DNA from: Favolaschia claudopus
Lineage: Eukaryota; Basidiomycota; Agaricomycetes; Agaricales; Mycenaceae
Direction: 5' to 3'
Assembly: GCA_037176885.1 (NCBI GenBank)
Contig: JAWWNJ010000110.1
Location: forward strand, 62,001 to 126,000
DNA length: 64,000 nt
In this document: positions 10,520-22,664 of the stretch, piece by piece
Numbering within the stretch: the stretch's first letter is position 1
How the letters are laid out: each line of letters opens with the position of its first letter
Position numbers and translations under genes: made by a program
The notes under the pieces: generated by a model
What the model was told of the DNA's origin: nothing
The model's database searches: none
Seen by the model: the letters and a program-made list of their open reading frames with translations, nothing else

Positions 10520-13500
10520 ACTTGATATTTTTGTGGCCTGCAACTTACTATTCCGTCTTCAACTGTGATGAATCCGATTCCTCATTTCCTCTTTTCTTCG
10601 TCCTGACTATAATGAGTTTCACTCAAGGCACGCAAGCCCAGAAGGCGGGTACTGTTTCTTGATCCATTTCCTTCGAAGCTTGGTACAAGGCAAAGGTCTG
10701 ATCAACTGGCCGGTCCTACACGTTCTCAGAATGAGACAGCGATGAATCGTCCGGCAAGCATTTACATTGGAATAACTCCTTGCTGCTTCAAATTTCCGGC
10801 CCGTCCACACCTTTAAATCCCCTCGTCTCCGTATCTTCGTTAACTTCGCTGAACATAGTGTAACCGTATGAATCGGGAGGTGAGCTCGGGCTTCCTTAGA
10901 AGCCTGTAGTGTTGACCGTACGCCGAGTAGAAGTACTGCGGAGACATATCTGGAATAAAGAGACCGAAACGAGTTTAAGAACCGTCCAAGTGTGAATGAG
11001 AAAGAATCATTATCTCACAAAGGTTGTCAATCGTCACGGTCCCAGTTAGCTGGGGACAGTGAAACCCGTTGCGTCAAAACGTGGCAGAGGTCTTGCAAAG
11101 TGGGACTCGTTCCCTTGATCAGTACAAACCCCTCGATCAAAGCGAATGAGATTTGCGGTTTGCGATGCAGAGCCGGAAGTCTGGCTCAAGCGTCAAAGAC
11201 ATGAGGGAAATTTGAAACCTGACTGGGATGCTTTGGCACGCCTCGGGTAATTTGAAAATCGAAGCTAAGAAGGTCGGCATCGGATCCTTTGTAGTACCAC
11301 CAGTCTCGAGGGTGCGTCGGAAACTGGTCTTGGGCCAGAAGCGTTCGGTTTTGATGAGGGCCGAAAAAGAGAGTATGCGGCTTGTACTGGGCTATAAGAT
11401 GGAGCCGAAGCCGAGCTCGCGTCGGTGAGGTACTGATAGCCAGTGTCCAGCCCTGTTCACGAAGGGGCGTAGAAACGAGTGCTGTCGGCGAGGTGGATGG
11501 GTGGAGGTGAATGGGGGTAACATGCCGGGACATTGTCAGACTCGGTGATTGTGTGTCTGATGACCCTGTTTTGGATCCATTCGGCTTTGGATGCCACTCT
11601 CCCAGAGCCCTCACCTTCACACGATATTCAGCGCTCGTCGAACACCAGCGTTCAGCACTCGGATTTTCTGGCAGACCCCCACTCATGCTGAGGGCAAACG
11701 AATTCGGGTCGGCCCCGTCGAATACGAAGACTCGGCCTTGCTTAGGCTGGCAACCAAGCATTAGAACGGTATGCCTTCTGGTACATGGAATCCCTTCAGC
11801 AACAGATCACGGTCCAAGATGCTTAAAGACACACACGCTGGAATTTCGCTGCAAGAATGACTTCGCGGGTCGGCCTGGTTTGCCACTTTCGACTCCTGTC
11901 TCGGAAATCCTTCGCGATTCATGGAGAAACTGCGAAATTGCCACCGGTTCGTGCGTTTTCCGGTCCACTCCGTCGCCCTTCAGAGTCAAGCTGCTTTGGG
12001 ACCGTCGAACCTCTCGTCCCGTCTTCAAATTCCCGACCATCCCGGTGGCATGATCCGTTCGCGGGACAAAATACGGTCACCCTTCAAACTGGATTATCAA
12101 CTACGGTAAGAACACCAACGGTGAGCTCACTTCACCACCGTGACACCTATTCTCGAACTGTGGCCGTGACTGGCTCGTTCGCTTTAGGTTTTGCGTCACC
12201 GCCCAAATTCTCGAATTCCTAAAGGCTGAAAGGTACGTTCGACATTTGCCTGACGATTGCTGTCACAATTTGAAGGTCAGACACACCTCGAGAGCTTGTC
12301 CGATTCAAGATGAAGGTACGTTTCATGGCGCCCGATTGTTGTTCAAGGTCCTAGCGTACGTCTCTTCCGGGGGTGTCAGTGGGCCCTAATGGTGAGTTGA
12401 CCACAGCGTCGATGAGTAAGTGAAGGTTTCCGAAGGCCGAAAGAAACTTGGAGCTTTTCGTCGACACGAGCCCACAATGACGCTCTCTCGCCAAGTCAAG
12501 AACAGAAAGCATTGGATATCCCTCAAGAGGCAGTCAAACGGACTGGAGACAGCACGAGCCTGAGGGTTTACAATGCTCCTGGCACAAGCAGCTTTCGAGC
12601 ACTCGCACCCGTATCATGAGTGCCGTCGCATACGCGATGGTTTTCAGAAGCACCACCGCTGAAGCAAGCTTAGGCCACCGCGCGCAGAGACACCAAACGC
12701 CTTCGAGTATAACGTCGAAACGAAAAAATGAAGCGAATGCACACAGGCAAGAACAGAGCCGTAGGAAAACGGGGGACGTGGTATCGCTTTCGGATAGAAA
12801 ACGTGCCTGGCAAGAAGATAGAAAAAGTAAGTTAAAGATGGGCCACCGCCGAAAGTGATGTACGAGCCACTCGATCGACCCAGGCACAGATGAACAGCTG
12901 AAAGAGAGGGATTCTGGTCCAACAACTTGGGACCACACCCACGATTCTTGCCTAACGGAAAGAAACCAGATTACTCCGAATTCTAAGGCTGAGCTTTGCC
13001 AGCACCTTGTCGCGACACCGCAGCGAAACATTCATTGTGCTGACAGAGCATAGGATGTGGCAAAGTTGGCCTGCCATTGGCTCAAAGGAACAAAAATGTA
13101 AAGAATGAACGAGTGATCGCAGGGTTCGATGGAGATTTATCGCCTTCAGTGGCCACTGTCCATCGAGTCTGTTCAGGGACGCATCGATCATGACGACCGC
13201 ACCATTGTAGGACGTGTAGTAGAAATCAGTAAGGCAATGAGAAAAGAAGATTAGAAGGCAGGAAAATCGATATACGGATCCCCCCTTCCTCAGTCCAAAG
13301 CGATGACTCGGATGACGAAGAAATCAAAAATGGGTTGGAAAGATGAGCGCAAAGGTCATATTCAAGTTGGAGGTCCGAATGAGGTGGACAAGAGGAACGT
13401 CTCTTTTATGGGAAACGCCGCTAGACCAGTTCTGGACAAGAAGCCATAGGTTTCGCCGTTCGAGCACCCAGGCAAGTTGTCGACTTGCTTCTGTCCCAGA

Positions 13501-13753
13501 TTCCTTACACTTGCTTAAGCCATTTTTCCAAATGCCCACTGGCAGAGTGGCACCCTACCAGGTAGATCCAGGCTGGCGAAACGCGACAAAACCTGGAGGC
13601 CGACGATGACTGCCATGGAGGAAGCCGAAGGGGGAACTAAGCGGAAGAGAGCTTAGACGAGGGAGAGGCTGGGAGAGTCGACGACAACAAGACGATGGTG
13701 AGGATAGAAGCGGTTGTTAGGCTCGGTGATGCGGCCCGACCTCCGACTCTTGT
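10520..13753. other. No gene supported
   Basis: Several GC-rich open frames overlap on both strands, the longest on the minus strand at 11186-11761 and the plus strand at 11511-12053. None shows a family motif or a coherent exon chain. Some may be remnants of genes or elements. Confidence 0.3.
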
Positions 13754-14067
13754 CTAACAACCCACTTCAAGTTTACTACGACTCGGACCGCGGCCGCACG
13801 TCGTCCAATTCCTTTGCCCCAGCCCGACCGAAAACTTTTTTTCATCGCCGCCGTACTCAGTTTCGAATTCTTTCTTCAGATTCTCAGATTCATTTGCAAA
13901 ACAGGCGTCCCAACCCAACTCCTCTTCAGGACAGTCCCAAGTGACGAGTTCGAGACGGCCTTCATGCTTGCTTCCATCTTGACATTTCCGGTGTCTGTCG
14001 TACCACTTCGGAGCGGCCGCGCAGGCCCTTTTATGGGATTTCCAGTCTGAAGTTTGACATTCTCTTC
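13754..14067 (-). pseudogene. 3' fragment of a MYND zinc-finger gene
   Basis: After a plausible acceptor (CTCTTAG) the minus-strand frame gives ECQTSDWKSHKRAC, the second half of a MYND finger (C-x-x-x-W/H-K-x-H-K-x-x-C). It is followed by an acidic helical stretch (ESENLKKEFETEYGGDEKK) and a W-x-x-CGR segment, as in basidiomycete MYND proteins of unknown function. The first half of the finger (two CxxC pairs) is not found in the roughly 250 bp upstream. The frame stops at a TAG just after VGC, where family members seem to continue. I take it as a truncated relic, though a distant upstream exon cannot be excluded. Confidence 0.5.
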
Positions 14068-14400
14068 CTAAGAGTGCCAGACACAGTGTTACTCTCGATG
14101 TTCGTGATCGCAAAGCATTCTGCATCTGGACTATAATCTATCAATGATCCGTACGGGCAGGGTGCACCCTAACTTATCGACTCGTTCTCCCCGAGGTCAA
14201 CGCTCACTGGTGACAAGTGACTTCTGGTAAATTCCCCTGCGTTGCAAACTCAGCACATCAGTTGCGACGGTGTCAGTTTTTCATTACCTTTGGAATGATT
14301 CCGCGCAAGGGTGACGCTCATGGGCAAACAGGTAATCACATTTGCATGTGAAACCTGTTGGCGCAGGCCTGCTAGAGAACCACGCAAAATGAAACCCGAT

Positions 14401-14512
14401 TAACAAAAAGAGAGATCATGGAGGGCGGCGCCCGTGCTCGAACCGCGATGCTGGCAGTTCTTAAACCCGGGCCCCGCAGGGCTACAGGCGGACCATACAC
14501 CTACACAACCAG
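14401..14512 (-). mobile_element. tRNA-derived SINE-like copy 2
   Basis: On the minus strand it has the family head ACTGGTTGTGTAG, a tRNA-like body with a good B-box match (GCGGTTCGAGCAC), GGGCGCCGCCCTCC, and a T-rich end (CTCTCTTTTTGTTA). Head and body order match the other copies in this window. Confidence 0.55.
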
Positions 14513-16562
14513 TAACGCGAGAACAGACCAAGAACAGACAGCTATTATCGTTGCACGGGCAATATACCAATGCTTGGAAGCAACTGGCATTTCAGCGGTA
14601 TCTGATATTGATTCCCCTTGGATTCCCCAACATTTTTTCAAGTTCATTGACACTTTCCGCGATAATCGTGTTCATTTGTCAATGTCACGACCTCTCGGCC
14701 TTGTTCCTTCGCCGCCTACCAGGTCCAGTGCAAGAGTCTGGTATTCAATCACGACATCCTCATCTCGCGATCCCCTCTGTGCTACCGCCTTTTGAATGTA
14801 AAACTGGTCTACTGTGGCGCCAAGGGTCGCAAGCATGGAAGCTGATGTCTATGATCTACATTCTTGCGCCGTCCTCTTACTTGTTGAAGGCGTTCTTCTA
14901 AATGTATTCTCCAGTAATCTAAGAGACGGTTTCAGGTGCGTATCGAGTGGTGTTTGGACTCTCGATGAAACTGACTCTAACAAGCTACAGACTGCTGAGG
15001 GGACGCAGGCGATCTTCGGAATTCTGCCTGTCTCTCGTGACCTGGATTTTAGTATCCATGCTAAAGAATTAACGTTCTGCTGCTGAGGGATTCATAGTAC
15101 GATGCCTTACCGTGCTCATTCTACAGCCGCCCTGTCTAATAAATTTAAATCTACAGCTCTACGGCCATTGTCCCCGTCCCTTGTCCTTTGCAGGATCGAT
15201 GGATCGAAGGAGATGGTGTAACCGCTGCGGGAAGCTGACGACGATGCTGCGGGGCAACCTTCCGGGGCAGCCCTGTGGGCTGGCAACGTTGAGATTTAGT
15301 TTTCATTGAACAAAGGGAAGCAGAGAATTCCTTCGCTCATTGACGCGGCTCAGTGTGCACCCCAGGGATTGTATATACACGGCAAGACTGGCCCATCTTT
15401 TACTTCCTCCACCCTTGGTCCAACTCTTCAGCCTAGACGTCTTTGACTCTTTGCAACGTGACGGGCAAGATGGCCCTGTGCTGTCTTGGTACTCCGCCTC
15501 GTTTGAAACGATTCCAGAGCCTCAACGAACGATTTCAAGAAGCTCATTCAATCTTTGGGCCGCCTTCGTTGTGGCCCACGCGGGGGACGTCTGCGCGTCA
15601 AGCATTCCCGGGCCCACCGGACGCAGAGTCGCAGACCAGTGCTTCCCTCGATGTGTGACAAATCTTACGCAGCTGCTTTTATAAACCCGTTTCCTTATGG
15701 CGCATAGTATAGTCGATCCATTCAGGCGCCGCAAAGGGATTATCTGTGTATGTATTCCCGTTCTTCATCAATGTCTAATCACTGTCTGATGGCATTCGTT
15801 CGCAAGCGTCGACGCCTCATGATCTTCCCAGCTTTGTCGATCTGCTTCAACCCAATACGCAGGATGTTGCTGTCTTTACCGGCATCTCGCACGAGCCCTA
15901 CCGGAAGAGACCCCTCTTTCCAGGCCATCTTAATCCCAGTCTTTTACTCATTCTACTTACTTGGTCCCATTCTGCCAGGGCGGTTCACGTACTCGGTCTG
16001 AGGTCTCTGGAAAGTCTTCGGATCGTACCAAAATACAGTCGTCTTTTACAATCGCGAACTTGTATCTATACATGATGAATGGCTACAAGACTAGATAGAT
16101 ACATAGTACATCGAGAGGAATACAAGAAATCGTAAAGAAAAGGATTAAGTAATACTGTATGCGTGATACCGGAAAGGAGTCTCAAATTGGTCTCAAAGAA
16201 AGAAAGAAACAAGTTGGGTGTTTAGTCAATTGGGGTTCGCCTCCGCTTTCCTAGTGCCGCAGCCCGATCGCAATAGCATCCTGGTTAGCTACTTACTTCG
16301 CAGGTATATCTCAATTTGAGAAAAATAGTTGGATAGCAGGATCAATCGCGGCGCGTTCCTGCAGAAGTGAGCTGTGAAAGGTCGAGCGGCGAAGTGTATC
16401 CCGGCGGTGAATCCCTCACAGTTATTGAGGGTGGAGGTGTGCGACGGGGCATCTGCAACTCGCGAATCGCGTGTTCTTATGCCATCTACGCGCGAACTTT
16501 CAGTTCTCGGTTCTGCAATTTCAATGGACACTGCGTACAAAATTGCAAAATTCATTCGAGCG
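14513..16562. other. No gene supported
   Basis: Short frames only. The last 200 bp shows weak, patchy similarity to the sequence just outside the right palindrome arm in inverted orientation (for example CAGTGTCCAT near 25090 and its complement near 16525), as if an older inverted duplication extended beyond the clean arms. Confidence 0.35.
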
Positions 16563-16740
16563 GCGTACAGGTATTACACGTAGAATAAACAGTGTAGGTA
16601 TAGGAATTGTGGTGCGCTACAGGTGACATGAAGAGTACAAGGCAAATCTAAAGAATACATGCAGATATCGAATGTGGAGTGCCTAGAAGTGAATGAATAG
16701 GATGCGAAGAACATCGAGCGGAAAGGTTGTTACCGAAACA

Positions 16741-17673
16741 TCAATGGCTTGCAGTGCGACTCCGCTTTCTCGAGCTGGAGAAGGACGACTCAGCTAGTAG
16801 TGAGGAATTTATCAGCTCAGTGTCAGGATCGCGCCAGAGTGGAAATCTTACCAACGCAGGTTTCCTCGGGGGCGGTGGCCGACGGTGTGCTGGGAGCCTC
16901 CAATGGACTGTGTAGCGCCGCACGAAAGAGGCATGCGGTCCGGACAACGAGCGGTCTATCTACCAAAAGGGGGAGCACGTCGGAGAGACCGCGGTCGAGA
17001 CGTGTGAACGGCATGATGCAGGCTGACGGCCCAGGTGGCAACGAGAACGGGTCGTCTATGCGAGACTGCAGTGTGTCCGATTCAGATTGAATTCGAGGTC
17101 AGATTGGGTGAACACACTCACGACGGAATGGAGGGGAGACTTGCTTGCCAATGCATTGAGGATTTTCGGTGCGGCTGTCGATTTAGACCGGCCAGGCGGC
17201 TGAGGTGTGGTGATGCGGATGTCGTTTAACTCCTTCTGCCGCGCAATGGCTGGGGCGATAACTGCACGCAGCCATTCTCGAGCAAGAGACCCGTTGTTGC
17301 CGAAGTCACCGAGAGCAAAAACGAGATATAGAGGTAAGCGGGAGCGAGGAACTGGATGGGTAGTGTGAAGGCCAAGTTGCGTAGCGAGCCGTTGCATATG
17401 CAGTTTGTGGTCAAAGGTGACTTCCCGCCAGCGCTAGGAAGACATGAGACATCGCGACGAAGGTGAACCAAGATTTACTTGATGGTTGTCAACCGGAAAG
17501 ACGCCGACCGCCTCGACCATGGCGAGTGCCAGCGCATGTTTGGTGAACCATTCGGCTTCACCATACATCTCTTTGAATTGCGCTGCTGAGAGTTGGGAGA
17601 CAGCATCGACGGCGGCAGAGGGAGCAGTGATAGTCGGGTCGAAGACTTCAGAGTACGACAGAGACGCTGGCAT
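16741..17673 (-). CDS. Hypothetical protein, possibly diverged RNase III fold (left-arm copy)
   Basis: Mirror copy of the gene at 23954-24886. It has four exons and three short introns by my splicing, giving about 255 residues. The start is the ATG of MPASLSYSEVF. The C-terminus is basic and Ser-rich (SSRKRSRTASH). A middle segment, MQRLATQLGLH followed by LVFALGDFGNNGSLAREWL and RAVIAPAI, resembles the second half of RNase III domains (F-x-A-x-x-G ... G-x-x-x-A-x-x-W-L ... P). The RNase III signature E-x-L-G-D near the first helix is not visible, so if related it is probably not catalytic. No coding difference from the right-arm copy was seen. Confidence 0.5.
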
Positions 17674-17984
17674 GGTGGTGAACGGGAGCAAGAGACGCGA
17701 GAGGGGGTTGGCATTGCATAGCGCGATCGAAAGTTGTCGGAGGATTGAAAGGAAAGCAATGATATCGGATCAACCCGAATATTTTCTCACATATTCTCAC
17801 TCATCAACTGCCTTCATGTTGGCTTGCCCACCGAGTCTGTGTCTCTACAATCTTCAACGTTTACTTGAGTGCCAGTCACCGTTATGTTTTGAGGTAACCC
17901 AAGGGTAGATCAGCCTGACTGCCGGTTTATTGATTACTAATAATTTTGAATATCACAGTGCCAGTGCACACTACCTTCACATTG

Positions 17985-18150
17985 CCATCGCCGGAATTCT
18001 ATCATCCAGCTACTGGTGAATCGGTTGTGTAGACTGATAGCAACTCAATCGCGCCGCCCTTCTTCTTCTAGAAGGTCAAGACAGCGGTGCGACGGGTTCG
18101 ATTCTGGAGGTCGCCTTCCCATCACTGAGTGCGGATATTTTTTTTGCTTG
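17985..18150 (+). mobile_element. tRNA-derived SINE-like copy 3 (left arm)
   Basis: Head CGGTTGTGTAGACTG, A-box-like TAGCAACTCAATCG, a strong B box (GGGTTCGATTC), the block GGAGGTCGCCTTCCC, and an eight-T run followed by GCTTGCGATT. The part upstream of the B box cannot fold into a normal cloverleaf with matching acceptor arms, so it is not called a tRNA gene. Confidence 0.65.
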
Positions 18151-18990
18151 CGATTAAATTTTTGAGGGGCTGCCAGTATCGTTCATTCAAGCTACCTGAA
18201 CTGTGTCTTTGCCCTCTCGAAGTCAAAACGGATCGTGGGACGAGGCGCATTCAGAATCGCGTTTGTTGCGTCAATCACTTTTCTTCTTCGCTACTTCAAT
18301 CGTCGTCGGCTCCCAAGTTCAAATGCAAGTGCAGTGTCAGCGTCGAGTCGAAATTCACTACTGAAGTCTCGACAACCGACATTTTCTCGGTGAGCCTGAC
18401 CTGGGGCCTTCTGCGTTGTAAGTACACTACTACTGGCGTCTTTCTACCATGCTAGATGTTCACCAACAAGAAGCACTCGTCCCGTGTCGAATCAACGTGA
18501 TGTGCGTCGAAGTTTAGTCAAGAATTCCGGATGCAAGTCTTCCTTGGCCTCTTCTTCAATGGAGTCTTACCTTGTTGATTCTGGTTTCAGGTCCACAATA
18601 GCACGGTACAATTTGGACTTCTCGGTCGAGTTTGGAGAATATATATAATCAACTAACTGTCTTCAAGTTAGGAAATAGAAGCTCTATTGCATGCTCAAGT
18701 GCATGCTCAACATCACTGCACTACCTTCAAGGACGTCGTCCGGGAGCGCTCATCTCCCCGAGCACCCACTTGGTGCTTTCGCAAAATCTTCACGCTTGCC
18801 GACGACTCGGAGGCGTTCGCCATGCATATGAGGGAGAACAGGCCTTCGGCACCAAAACTATCCGTCTCGTGTGTGTTGACATCTTCTCTTTCTACGTTAA
18901 CTCACCGACTCGTCAATAGATTGGCGCCGTCAACAAACTAGAAATTTGAGAGACACCCGCTTGGCGATAATTCATAGCATATTCATCCTG
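18150..18990 (+). other. Arm segment without a defined gene
   Basis: Contains an open frame at about 18687-18941 that reads like coding sequence (DVVRERSSPRAPTWCFRKIF), mirrored at 22686-22940. No motif, start context or exon chain could be fixed. It may hold the 5' region of the DUF6532 gene or an independent small gene. Confidence 0.3.
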
Positions 18991-18993
18991 CGA

Positions 18994-20322
18994 ATGTCAC
19001 CCAAGGACGTAGCCCGCATTCGTACGTCCAAGGATAATTCAGGCCAGTATTCATGCTACTTATCTTTTCGTTCGCTGACTTATGTCTTCAGGGACTCCCG
19101 CAATCATCATCGAAGAATCCGCGACAAATAAAAAGCGAAAGGGCAGAGAGCAATCGTATTCATTTATCAAGAGCTTGAGCGAGGCTAATACTGCGTAGTT
19201 CGGAGGCAAAACAGAAGAAACTCAAAGTAACCAAGAAGAGCGGGTTGACGACATCGGCTCTTGCGGCGCAAGTACGGGCGAAGCAAACCAGCAACGTTGT
19301 TGTTGAGGACGAGGACTTGATGGCGCAATACGGCGGGTACGTTGACGACGACGAGCAGGAGAAGGTGCAAGATGTCGTCGTGGCAAGAGGGAAGAAACGC
19401 GGACTTCCCACTGTCTGTTTATTTCCTCTGCAAGAAAGACCAGCGTGGAGGCCTCCGCCGCTCGCAATAAGTTCAAGATTGTCGTCGTCCTCGTCAAGGA
19501 GCTCCACGGCATCAACGGCAATTTCTGGCCCCACCGTTCGGCAAGTTCAATCGGTCGTCGATCGCGTCTACGGAGATGGAAAATATAGCGTGGAGAAGGA
19601 CGGCGTGTGGTACGACTTGGTACGCACCAACATTCTCACCTTCATCATGAAGTTTCACAGCGCGTTCACCCGTCGACTTCCGGACCATCAACACTGGGAT
19701 TTCATTGGAAAACAGTCGTGGGCGGCGAGAAGAAGGTGTGTCTTTTATCGTTGAAGGCGAAAGCTTTTCACTAACAGTCTCTTGTAGCAGTTCTTCAGGT
19801 CGTTTGTGATCCTCTTTACCTTCGCCCTCCACCTCACCGAACTCGACGAAATCCCTCCGGAGTACGAGCACACGGACCAATGGCCTGTGGCACCGCCTTG
19901 ATTGCTGCGCAGGCGGTGAGTTTATGTCTACCCATCGTTCAGTACGCTGATTATCACTGTCAGGTTGAACGGATCCTCAAGTACTGGGGCTCCGGGGTAG
20001 GTAGGTAGGTAGAATTACACGGCAGTACGAAGCCCCGCCCACCAATGACACCGATGCACACTTTTCTCGCGATCAATGGGACGACAAGTACGAGAAGAAT
20101 AAGCACGGTCAGAACGTGCTCACAGAGCGTCGTGCGACGAAATATTTGAGGGCACTGAGCGGATGGGATGAGAAGCATTGGGAACACTTTTTGGCAGATG
20201 CTTCGATGTGGAAGGAGCGCAAACGCCGCCGGGGTGGCAGCTCTGTTGCGTCGTCGGAGGTCGAGGATTATCCGGTGGTGGAGGATGACACAGATGGCGA
20301 CGGACTAGTACTCTCCGATTAG
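18994..20322 (+). pseudogene. DUF6532-like gene with frameshift(s)
   Basis: Spliced by eye from ATG at 18994 (MSPKDVARI, then an intron, then TPAIIIEESATNKKRK). It has the layout of the basidiomycete DUF6532 family as I know it: a basic, low-complexity N-terminus, VDRVYGDGKYSVEKDG, FIGKQSW, RSFVILFTFALHLTELDEIP, QAVERILKYW, FSRDQWDD, RRATKYLRALSGWDEKHW and an acidic tail. Near 19891 the frame shifts from DQWPVA to GTALIAAQAV, as if one G were missing from CCTGTGGCACC. A second possible shift lies at about 19455-19560, where two frames are open. Introns include GTAGGTAGGTAG... before 20016. It lies in the palindrome spacer, convergent with the RNase III-like gene. Confidence 0.6.
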
Positions 20323-20618
20323 TTTGTATCGCATAGTGGGGTAATATTATTTATTTCGCGCTATACAACATTGCTTCTTCAGCGTCTTTCTTTCTTGTCT
20401 TTCCCGTCTTGGGCAAGACGGGAAAGACCTGCTATTTTACTGATGCACTGGAATTGGATGCCTTACTCAACGAGATTCACTTGTTCTTGCCTCAGAGTCG
20501 CCATTCTCACCCGGGTTTACCTGATACAAACTTCTATAATCTGGTCTCTACACAAATACATTCGATAAATAAATAAATGAGGTGTTTAAGGATAGTCGTG
20601 ATAGTGTCGTAGGAATGT

Positions 20619-21529
20619 TCATGTGCGTGAAGGCAAGCAGGGAGTGTGGCGTGAAGTGCAAGGATGATCGTCTTGCCATCTACTTAGTTTAGGGAGCGTG
20701 ATTGCAAGGCGTGCCGGTAAGTGAAAGGAGTGGAGGGCGGGGCGGCAGAAGCCTGCATAAAAACTTCGAGTGAGTCTGATTGCGGGAGTAAAAACATTGA
20801 AAAAGAAACACACAGAGGAGGTGGAAGGAGCGGCAGGGGAGAGCTGTGAGCTGGATTGGGCCGGGGAGCGGTTCTCTAAAGCACATTGAGCAACAAAGTG
20901 TTAGCAAGGGCATAAGATCCTCACCTTTGGCAGCCTTCTTTCCCTTGCGCTTAGATGCGCGCTGCTTGGGTTTGGACGACTCCAGCGCCAGGACGAGAGG
21001 TCCAAAGATTTGGGCCATCCACTCCTGCGCCGCTTCGGGTCTCGACAGATACAGAAGTTCTATAAAGACCTCCATGGCGTCGCCAGCACACTTGTTATTC
21101 TTGGCTATGTTTTCGAGGCGCCGGTGGTCGATTCCCATCCTCTGGCAGACTAGTAAGAGGCTGGTGTTGCAGCATATTATATTTCTCTTTCGCTGAGAAA
21201 TAATCAGCTTTGAGGTGAGACGGTGAATGCACAATAGCAAGACGTACCGTAGAGGTCTTCTGATCCTGCCCCGGCAAAAGGAGGCGCTGTAAGCGGGAGA
21301 CACCGCAATAGAGGCGCGCGTCGCCGAGAAACTCAATACACCTAAGTAGACATTGGTCACGGACACGCGCTGCGTCTAGCTGCGCCCAGACGGAGTCGGA
21401 AACAGACGCATGGGGCGCATCGTAAACGTCGGAGAGGATGAAGGCGCTGAGTTGCTTCTGGGCAAGGATATCTTCAGCGGATTGGGGGTTGGGGCTGATA
21501 GACGGAGGAAGAGGATTCAGTTCAAGCAT
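20619..21529 (-). CDS. RNase III-domain-like protein
   Basis: The start is the ATG of MLELNPLPPSI at 21529. One intron (GTACGT...TTTCTCAG) is removed near 21190-21245. The protein then shows the RNase III signature CIEFLGDARL, a middle helix NIICCNTSLLLVCQRMGIDH, and the second signature NNKCAGDAMEVFIELLYL followed by QEWMAQIFGPLV. The acidic residues E/D of the first motif and D/E of the second are kept, so dsRNA cleavage is possible. It is a short single-domain protein ending in a Lys-rich tail (KPKQRASKRKGKKAAK). A second intron may follow the tail, so the 3' end is uncertain. The open frame continues upstream of 21529 to about 21787, so a longer N-terminus cannot be excluded. It lies between two palindrome arms. 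Confidence 0.6.
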
Positions 21530-22664
21530 GGTCCATGGAGCAGACGAAGAGAGATTCTCGCTTACCGGGATTTCTTGAAGGGAGGTTAAGACATCGCGTG
21601 GGCGGCGCTGGACGATGGGGTAGGTAATCAAAATGGAAACTGATTCGGCAGTTTGCGGACCCTCTTTTATAGGCTTCCAAATTGGGCAATACCAGTCGAC
21701 GCCGTTCTCAGAAATTCGCGAGCAGCATCTACTTGAGAAGAAAATCCTGCTATCTATTCTCACAGACAGTGTGTACATGGAGCTCATCTATCAGCAACAA
21801 TGTCCAGACCTTCATCTCGGCCACGACGTCAAATAAGTATTGTATCGGAATATTCAATCACCACTGCTGGTACATCAATCAGTTCCACAGTATTTGTTCA
21901 GCGTCAAAGGCTTACCTGAGCACCAAGGCAAGCTTCTGCCGCCTACCAGACATGATCATTGTGTGATGACAATGCAGATGGCTGCTCCAGATAGTGCAGG
22001 GTGCGCCGCATTTTGGTCTCGTTACGCGACTTGGGTGTCGCTCTTTGAAGCGGCGCACTGATCTATACGGCTCTTCCGATTTGCTTCTAATGATATGGGG
22101 AACGGGACCAAAGCCATCAGCCATGGAAAGATGACTGGTGGTAAGCACTATCGGTGTTTCTCGGCAAGGGTCGACAAAGCATCGGCGCAGAGAAAATTCG
22201 GGATGCGGAGCATACAACAGTTGGTCGAAGCAACTTTCAGCGTTAGACGGTGGTGCGGCAAAGCGCCTGCGATGCGGGGTATATACTGCGATTCCGAGAA
22301 AGAAGACGTGCGACGGGACAAGCTAGCGGGCCGCATGGTACAGTGAATGGAGCCTCACGGGCTGCAGAAAAACGAGAGCGACCGGAGAACGTTCACCATA
22401 GCAAGGTATTCCATGATGAGCGTCAATAGCTTCGGTGCCAAATTCGAGATCTTCTTGCTGCGAAAAGGTCTTAGGTGAACTGTTGAATGACCAAGTACTA
22501 TCGAGCATGATAAATCACTCATTTGTGTCGCAAGCGAAGGTAGAAATGCTCACAAAGTATTCGGGCTCAATGGTAGGATTTTCGTGTTGTTTTCGTAATC
22601 CTGGAAGCCTGAAATATCAACGATAGGAAAACAAAATGTATGCAGACACTCACCATGAACTCTC
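21530..22664. other. Spacer right part, no gene recognised
   Basis: Upstream region of the RNase III-like gene. Short frames on both strands carry no motifs. The right palindrome arm begins at 22665. Confidence 0.3.

Larger units (their letters stand above)
16563..18962 (+). repeat. Left arm of a 2.4 kb near-perfect inverted repeat
   Basis: Every position x in this arm pairs with 41627 minus x in the right arm (22665-25064). The constant sum shows there is no net indel over 2400 bp. I saw two substitutions, at 16571/25056 and 17864/23763. The arm contains a complete gene on the minus strand, a SINE copy and about 0.8 kb without a defined gene. The outer and inner borders are sharp and have no obvious target-site duplication. 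It could be a true recent palindrome, a product of gene conversion, or an assembly artefact. Confidence 0.95.

Noticed and set aside
11186..12053. Long overlapping frames on both strands (191 and 180 codons)
   Set aside because: GC-rich sequence gives open frames on both strands; no start context, intron chain or domain supports either.
16289..16588. Peptide GIRTRDSRVADAP on the minus strand, as often seen when tRNA-like DNA is translated
   Set aside because: No acceptor-arm pairing or complete cloverleaf could be drawn, and the SINE head and tail are absent, so neither a tRNA nor a SINE is called.
17985..18150. Functional tRNA gene with a GGGTTCGATTC B box
   Set aside because: The 5' part does not pair with the 3' acceptor strand, and the same layout recurs as diverged dispersed copies with T-rich tails, which fits a SINE.
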